Origin: Nemesobacter sp965249045
GTDB lineage: Bacteria > Desulfobacterota_D > UBA1144 > Nemesobacterales > Nemesobacteraceae
Length of the DNA: 64,000 nt
Assembly (NCBI GenBank): GCA_965249045.1
Contig: OZ252213.1
Coordinates: 434,001-498,000 of the forward strand
Reading direction: 5' to 3'
Position 1 is the first letter of the stretch; each line of letters starts with the position of its first letter. The notes below the pieces were generated by a model. It worked only from the letters and a program-made list of their open reading frames with translations. It made no database searches and had not been told where the DNA came from. Positions 59,833-64,000 of this stretch are shown here, piece by piece. Both the position numbers and the translations under genes were made by a program.

Positions 59833-61098
59833 TCAGGAGAGCCAGGGAAGATCCTCTGTAGATATTACTCCTTTATCTTTTCGAGGTTTCTTTGTCGAGA
59901 ATAGCCGCACCGTGAAACGTTCGTTTTCTTCGATCAATTGCGGGTCGGAACCGTTGTGTTCCTTCATTCCTTTTATGATTTTTCTGGGTACTCCCATACC
60001 CATATGTTCCAGATATCTATAGTCGCGCATAAAATCCTTAAGGAGGTTGTTCCGAGCGGTTCGGGTTCCCAGACGCATGCGTTGCGGAGTTGTGCCGTTC
60101 GGAAGCTTCCCGGGCGAGACTACTTCCAGGCGGTCCTCGTAAATCGCCAGCTCAATATCAGTGCCCGAAAGAAGATAATCCCTGTGGATCAGGGCGTTTA
60201 CTATGGTTTCCCTGATTACTTCTTCCGGGTACGTAGGAGTATCCACACGACGTGCACCATCTTTGAGATAGGAATGTACGGGTGTATTTCGGCGGACAAA
60301 ACTCACCGCTTGCTCCACTAGACCCGCTTCCAGTAGATTTTCGTTCCTGTCCATAAGCGGTGTCATTGCTCCGCGCAGTTGGCTTCGTTCTTTTGCCTCG
60401 TATTCTTTTTCCGTTCCCTGATATGCGACGGCATCAATTCCGGCTTGGGGCAGATACCGGTTTGGCGTGATTCCGAACAGCAGCATGCCGGCGAGGGTTA
60501 CTCCATCTTCAGTCATAATGTCGGTGTTTGTCAATAAATTCCGCCATCCCGCGTCGTCGCCGTCATCGGGAACATCTTGCTGGCGGATACGTCCGAAGTA
60601 GTCTTTAAGACGGCGACGGTCCAGATCATTGATCGTCGTTCCGGAAACTGGTTGCATTTCGGCGCGAACCATGCCTCGTTGTTGAAATAACCGCCCCAGT
60701 TCCTCTTGAGTTGGTTCACGGCTTTGCGTCCCCACCCTTATATAGTAGGTGTGTCCGTTATTATGCCATTGGCTGTGTACGTAGCTGCCGCGCGGGACAC
60801 GGACAATCGCAACGTCCTTGCCGGGTTCCACTTCTTTGATTATTTCAAAAAACGGGATTATGCCGGGTCTGATTTTGTCCCGGCACGCAGTCATTACCCA
60901 TTCTTCAAGACGGTTTCGGGTCAGGCCTGAGATGCTTCCGTCATCCTCAACGCCGAGAAGCACCATTCCGCCGTCAAGATTGGAAAAGGCGACAAGTTCT
61001 TTTGCCAGATTGTAGTTTCGCAGGGTGTCGCGTTTGAACTCGACGCCTGAATTCTCGCCGTTGGCTATAATCTCCAGAAGTTCTGTCCTTGTTATCAT
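59833..61098 (-). CDS. AlbA_2 (Schlafen-like) plus GHKL ATPase-like protein, second copy
   Basis: A 421-aa paralogue of the gene at 47.8-49.1 kb. The AlbA_2 domain shows EIIANGENSGVEFKRDTL, LVAFSNLDGGMVLLGVEDDGSISGL and YYIRVGTQSREPTQEELGRLFQQRG; the HATPase_c_4 domain has RETIVNALIHRDYLLSGTDIELAIYEDRLEVVSPGKLPNG and YLEHMGMGVPRKIIKGM. It stands alone with no PHP-ATPase partner. Function unknown; DNA-binding regulator or defence component are the usual suggestions. Confidence 0.85.
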   Translation of the reverse strand: MITRTELLEIIANGENSGVEFKRDTLRNYNLAKELVAFSNLDGGMVLLGVEDDGSISGLTRNRLEEWVMTACRDKIRPGIIPFFEIIKEVEPGKDVAIVRVPRGSYVHSQWHNNGHTYYIRVGTQSREPTQEELGRLFQQRGMVRAEMQPVSGTTINDLDRRRLKDYFGRIRQQDVPDDGDDAGWRNLLTNTDIMTEDGVTLAGMLLFGITPNRYLPQAGIDAVAYQGTEKEYEAKERSQLRGAMTPLMDRNENLLEAGLVEQAVSFVRRNTPVHSYLKDGARRVDTPTYPEEVIRETIVNALIHRDYLLSGTDIELAIYEDRLEVVSPGKLPNGTTPQRMRLGTRTARNNLLKDFMRDYRYLEHMGMGVPRKIIKGMKEHNGSDPQLIEENERFTVRLFSTKKPRKDKGVISTEDLPWLS

Positions 61099-61291
61099 GG
61101 TTTAGAATCCGTACTTGGAGCTAGGGCCGAAACTGCGCACCATCTGGAAGATCTAGTGCCTCTTTTAGGACTTTAGACTGTACTTGCATAACCCCTCTGT
61201 CTCTCCCACTCGTCACATTTAACGCTCCACGAACAATACATCAGGAAAGTATATCTGTTTCAAGAAGTCTATGGTAAAGTCCGCTACCCGC

Positions 61292-61669
61292 TTACTTTTT
61301 ATGCTCGCACTTGCAGAGGTTCTGCCTTATGTGCGCCACCACGTTTTCTATGTCCTCGGGACTTACTACCCCGCCCCAGGGAGGCATGGCCGGGGATTTG
61401 CCGACAGCCATCCCGCCGTTTGTTATCACGTTTACGAGGTACTCGTCTGTATAGGTCTCAAGGATAGCGGCGCTCGAGAGATCTCTCGGCTTCGGGTCAA
61501 GCGCTGCGGCCCCCACTCCGTCGCCAAGCCCCGTGGGGCCGTGGCAAAGGGCGCAGTAGGTGTTGTAGACTTCCTGACCTTTTGCGCTGTCGGCCGCATC
61601 TGAAGGCTGGGCCGTGAAAAAAAGCGCGCACGAAAAAACGAGAGCTGCGAGAAAAATTCCGTTTTTCAT
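61292..61669 (-). CDS. Small periplasmic cytochrome c (class I)
   Basis: A 125-aa secreted monohaem cytochrome. The signal peptide MKNGIFLAALVFSCALFFTA ends before QPSDAADSA. The haem motif is YCALCHG (CxxCH) and the distal Met is probably in GKSPAMPPWGGVVSPEDIENVVAHIR. It is likely a soluble electron carrier or the haem domain partner of an oxidase or dehydrogenase. It stands alone on the minus strand. Confidence 0.9.
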   Translation of the reverse strand: MKNGIFLAALVFSCALFFTAQPSDAADSAKGQEVYNTYCALCHGPTGLGDGVGAAALDPKPRDLSSAAILETYTDEYLVNVITNGGMAVGKSPAMPPWGGVVSPEDIENVVAHIRQNLCKCEHKK

Positions 61670-61815
61670 TTTTTTGTTCTCACCCCGGGAAAAAGTTTGA
61701 TTCAGGAAAAAGCTTCTCTAGTTCTTTGAGTATATCTTTTTTGCCCTTTATAATCAAACATGCAGTTGGCTTAAGGTAAGCGTTTCGAGGCAAAGGAGTA
61801 AGTGGTAAAGACGGA

Positions 61816-62082
61816 ATGGTAGAGATAAAATACTGTACGCAATGCGGCTGGCTTGCGCGTTCTGTGTGGATGGCGCAGGAGCTTCTCGGCACTTTCGGGG
61901 AAACGCTCGGCGGGGTTTGCCTTGTTCCCTCAAGCGGAGGGGTGTTCGAGGTGCGGGCGGGCGAAACGCTTGTCTGGTCGCGCGAGCGGATGGGAAGGTT
62001 CCCCGAGATAAAGGAGCTTAAGCGCGCGGTGCGCGATATCGTCTGTCCCGACATGGATCTTGGTCATACGGATTCTGTTTGA
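61816..62082 (+). CDS. Rdx/SelW-like thioredoxin-fold protein
   Basis: An 88-aa Rdx-family protein (bacterial SelT/SelW/SelH relatives). The motif is YCTQCGWLARSVWMAQELL, a CxxC without selenocysteine, followed by VPSSGGVFEV, the family's conserved loop, and FPEIKELKRAVRDIV. The redox role is inferred from the fold. Start ATG at 61816. Confidence 0.86.
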   Translation: MVEIKYCTQCGWLARSVWMAQELLGTFGETLGGVCLVPSSGGVFEVRAGETLVWSRERMGRFPEIKELKRAVRDIVCPDMDLGHTDSV

Positions 62083-62177
62083 GAATTAAGCGCGCGCACG
62101 GAGAAACTGTTTTTGACAAGCCCGCCGGGCGCGTGTAAATACCTGCCTTTACGGTGGTTAAAAGAGAAGGCCCCAAG

Positions 62178-63728
62178 ATGCAAAACAACTACATACACAT
62201 ATTCGACACCACGCTTCGAGACGGCGAGCAGGCCCCGGGCTGCAGCATGACCTCCGAGGAGAAGCTCAGGGTCGCCACTCAGCTCGAGCGTCTGGGAGTG
62301 GACATAATAGAGGCGGGATTTCCCATATCCTCTGAAGAGGACTTCGAGTCGGTGAAGAAAATAGCGCAGAAGATAAAGGGCTGCCAGATAGCGGGACTCT
62401 GCAGGGCAAGCTTCAAGGACATAGACCGCGGCTGGGAAGCCGTGCGGCACTCAGAGAGCCCGAGGATACACACCTTCATCGCCACCTCCGAAATACACCT
62501 TAAGTACAAGTTAAGAAAAACAAGGGAGCAGGTCCTTGAGATGATAAGCGGCGCCGTAAAGCACGCTAGGAACTACACGGACAATGTAGAGTTCTCCTGC
62601 GAGGACGCGACGCGCACGGATATCGACTATCTCTGCACCGCAGTCGACGTGGCTGTGCGCTCGGGAGCCACAACGATCAACATCCCCGACACCGTCGGGT
62701 ACACGATTCCCGAGGAATTCGCTTACATAATTCATACGCTTGTGAAAAACGTCCCGAACCTGGATGACGTGATCCTGAGCGTTCACTGCCATAACGATCT
62801 CGGCCTGGCTGTCGCGAATTCCCACGCGGCCATAAGCGAGGGGGCAAGGCAGGTAGAGTGCACGGTTAACGGCCTCGGGGAGAGGGCGGGTAACGCCTCG
62901 CTTGAGGAAATAGTTATGGGCCTAAGCGTAAGAAGCGACAAAAAGCCCTACAGTTTCGGGGTAAACACGACCCAGATCTATCCCACTAGCAGGCTCGTTT
63001 CCCAAGTCACGGGGGTTAACGTGCAGCCGAACAAGGCTATAGTCGGCGCGAACGCCTTTGCCCACGAGGCGGGCATCCACCAGGACGGCGTGTTAAAGGA
63101 AAGCATCACCTACGAGATAATGACCCCGCAGGAAGTCGGGATCCCTTCTAACAAGATAGTGCTCGGCAAGCACTCGGGACGCCACGCGTTTCGGGACCGC
63201 TTGGAGGAATACGGCTACTCCTTGGAGCAGGAGGCTTTCGAAAATGCCTTCACGAAATTCAAGGCCCTTGCCGATAAGAAGAAATATGTTTTCGACGAGG
63301 ACATAGAGGCCCTTATAAACCAGGAGTTTCTGCGGTCCTCTGATTACTACGAGTTTGTGGCGACGAGCTACTCCGGCGGAACGGACACATCGCCCGAGGC
63401 AAGCGTCACGATTACAGCGGGAGGAGAGGAAGAGGTCTCGGTTTCCGAGACGGGCTCGGGGCCGGTAGACGCGATTTTCAAGGCGGTTAAGAAGGCAACG
63501 GGGCTTGACCCCAGGCTTGAGAATTTTTCGGTTTCCTCGATAACGGGCGGAACCGACGCACAGGGAGAGGTTACGGTCAGGATATCTGATGAGGGAGTGA
63601 TATCGCAGGGCCAGGGAGTGGATACGGATATTTCAGTCGCGAGCGCGAAGGCTTTTGTAAGCGCGCTTAACAGGCTTCGCTGGAGAAAGGAGCATCCGCG
63701 CAGGGGCTCTGAACTCAAGGGAATTTAG
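62178..63728 (+). CDS. leuA: 2-isopropylmalate synthase LeuA
   Basis: A 516-aa enzyme condensing 2-ketoisovalerate with acetyl-CoA, the first committed step of leucine synthesis. The catalytic barrel begins HIFDTTLRDGEQAPGCSMTSEEK, with IIEAGFPISSEEDFE, HCHNDLGLAVANSHAAISEGARQVECTVNGLGERAGNASLEE and the metal site HEAGIHQDGVLK. The C-terminal LeuA allosteric domain (VSETGSGPVDAIFKAVKKATG, SSITGGTDAQGEVTVRI) predicts leucine feedback. ATG at 62178 is the family start with AGAAGG upstream. Confidence 0.95.
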   Translation: MQNNYIHIFDTTLRDGEQAPGCSMTSEEKLRVATQLERLGVDIIEAGFPISSEEDFESVKKIAQKIKGCQIAGLCRASFKDIDRGWEAVRHSESPRIHTFIATSEIHLKYKLRKTREQVLEMISGAVKHARNYTDNVEFSCEDATRTDIDYLCTAVDVAVRSGATTINIPDTVGYTIPEEFAYIIHTLVKNVPNLDDVILSVHCHNDLGLAVANSHAAISEGARQVECTVNGLGERAGNASLEEIVMGLSVRSDKKPYSFGVNTTQIYPTSRLVSQVTGVNVQPNKAIVGANAFAHEAGIHQDGVLKESITYEIMTPQEVGIPSNKIVLGKHSGRHAFRDRLEEYGYSLEQEAFENAFTKFKALADKKKYVFDEDIEALINQEFLRSSDYYEFVATSYSGGTDTSPEASVTITAGGEEEVSVSETGSGPVDAIFKAVKKATGLDPRLENFSVSSITGGTDAQGEVTVRISDEGVISQGQGVDTDISVASAKAFVSALNRLRWRKEHPRRGSELKGI

Positions 63729-64000
63729 CGTGGTTCGGATCGTGCAGGGACCCGAAGCTCAGGCGGGTGGATATCCGTGAAATGCGTTTGCGGGTCGGGG
63801 TTCTGATCTTGCTTCAAAGGGCTGTTCTCACGCGACTGAAGCAAAATGTGGCAGTGCTTGATTTGCCGGTGAGTTTCGGTTTTTATTAAATAGGTTGAAA
63901 TTCGGTTTTGTTAGTGTTATTGTTTGAGTTAGACGGGGGCTTTCTGTTTCCCCAGAAGCTGCTATTTTCCGAGGCGGTTATATTTAATGGAGTTGAAAAA

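Overview
The window reads as an origin-proximal piece of a bacterial chromosome from a diderm (Gram-negative-type) organism. Envelope evidence is a MltA lipoprotein transglycosylase, an Slt-type transglycosylase, GspL/M/N-like type II secretion genes and a TonB-receptor remnant. F420 biosynthesis is indicated by cofD at the left edge and cofC near 44 kb. The taxon cannot be fixed from sequence alone; an uncultured lineage near Desulfobacterota or Dadabacteria would fit, but that is inference.

Replication anchors: dnaA (33.8-35.3 kb) and dnaN (35.7-36.8 kb) flank a 375-bp AT-rich spacer with five consecutive DnaA-trio-like triplets next to a weak DnaA box, a good oriC candidate. Genes left of it are mostly on the minus strand and genes right of it mostly on the plus strand. 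Two perfect parS sites (TGTTTCACGTGAAACA) flank mnmE at 10.7 and 14.7 kb.

Layout: 0-9.2 kb housekeeping (cofD with frameshift, sucrase/ferredoxin-like protein, mltA, ROK kinase, and a pheT-ihfA-DUF502-tilS run). 9.6-14.7 kb: two related IS1595-type elements, each inserted at the same position inside one of the two parS sites with an 8-bp target duplication. One has no transposase and carries three tiny genes; the other carries the transposase plus a Panacea-type (PanA) toxin-antitoxin pair and small ORFs. 14.7-23.7 kb: carboxymuconolactone-decarboxylase protein, an IS30 scrap, TetR regulator, MidA-like methyltransferase, folate genes (folE2, pabC, pabB), MazG-like protein and an Fe-S membrane oxidoreductase. 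24-30 kb: a scarred region with a truncated Cache/CTERM gene abutting a truncated, frameshifted TonB receptor, a DsbA-family protein, a frameshifted TPR membrane protein and a DPM1/GtrA fusion. 30-33.6 kb: tandem CorC/HlyC-type proteins and thiL.

35.7-43.4 kb: dnaN, gspL/M/N-like genes, then pheA-hisC-tyrA-msrB. 43.4-49.1 kb: tRNA(CAU), a glycosyltransferase scrap, cofC, then an AT-richer cassette with an excisionase-like HTH gene, a PHP+SMC-like ATPase and an AlbA/GHKL protein (candidate defence system). 49.2-53.7 kb: hisB-hisH, slt, an orphan ABC permease and queF. 54.2-56.2 kb: a tightly coupled three-gene operon led by a TIGR04255-like protein (second candidate undescribed system). 56.4-64 kb: tRNA-Gln(CUG), nitrilase, SDR, nitroreductase, a small antitoxin-like gene, a second AlbA/GHKL protein, cytochrome c, an Rdx/SelW-like protein and leuA.
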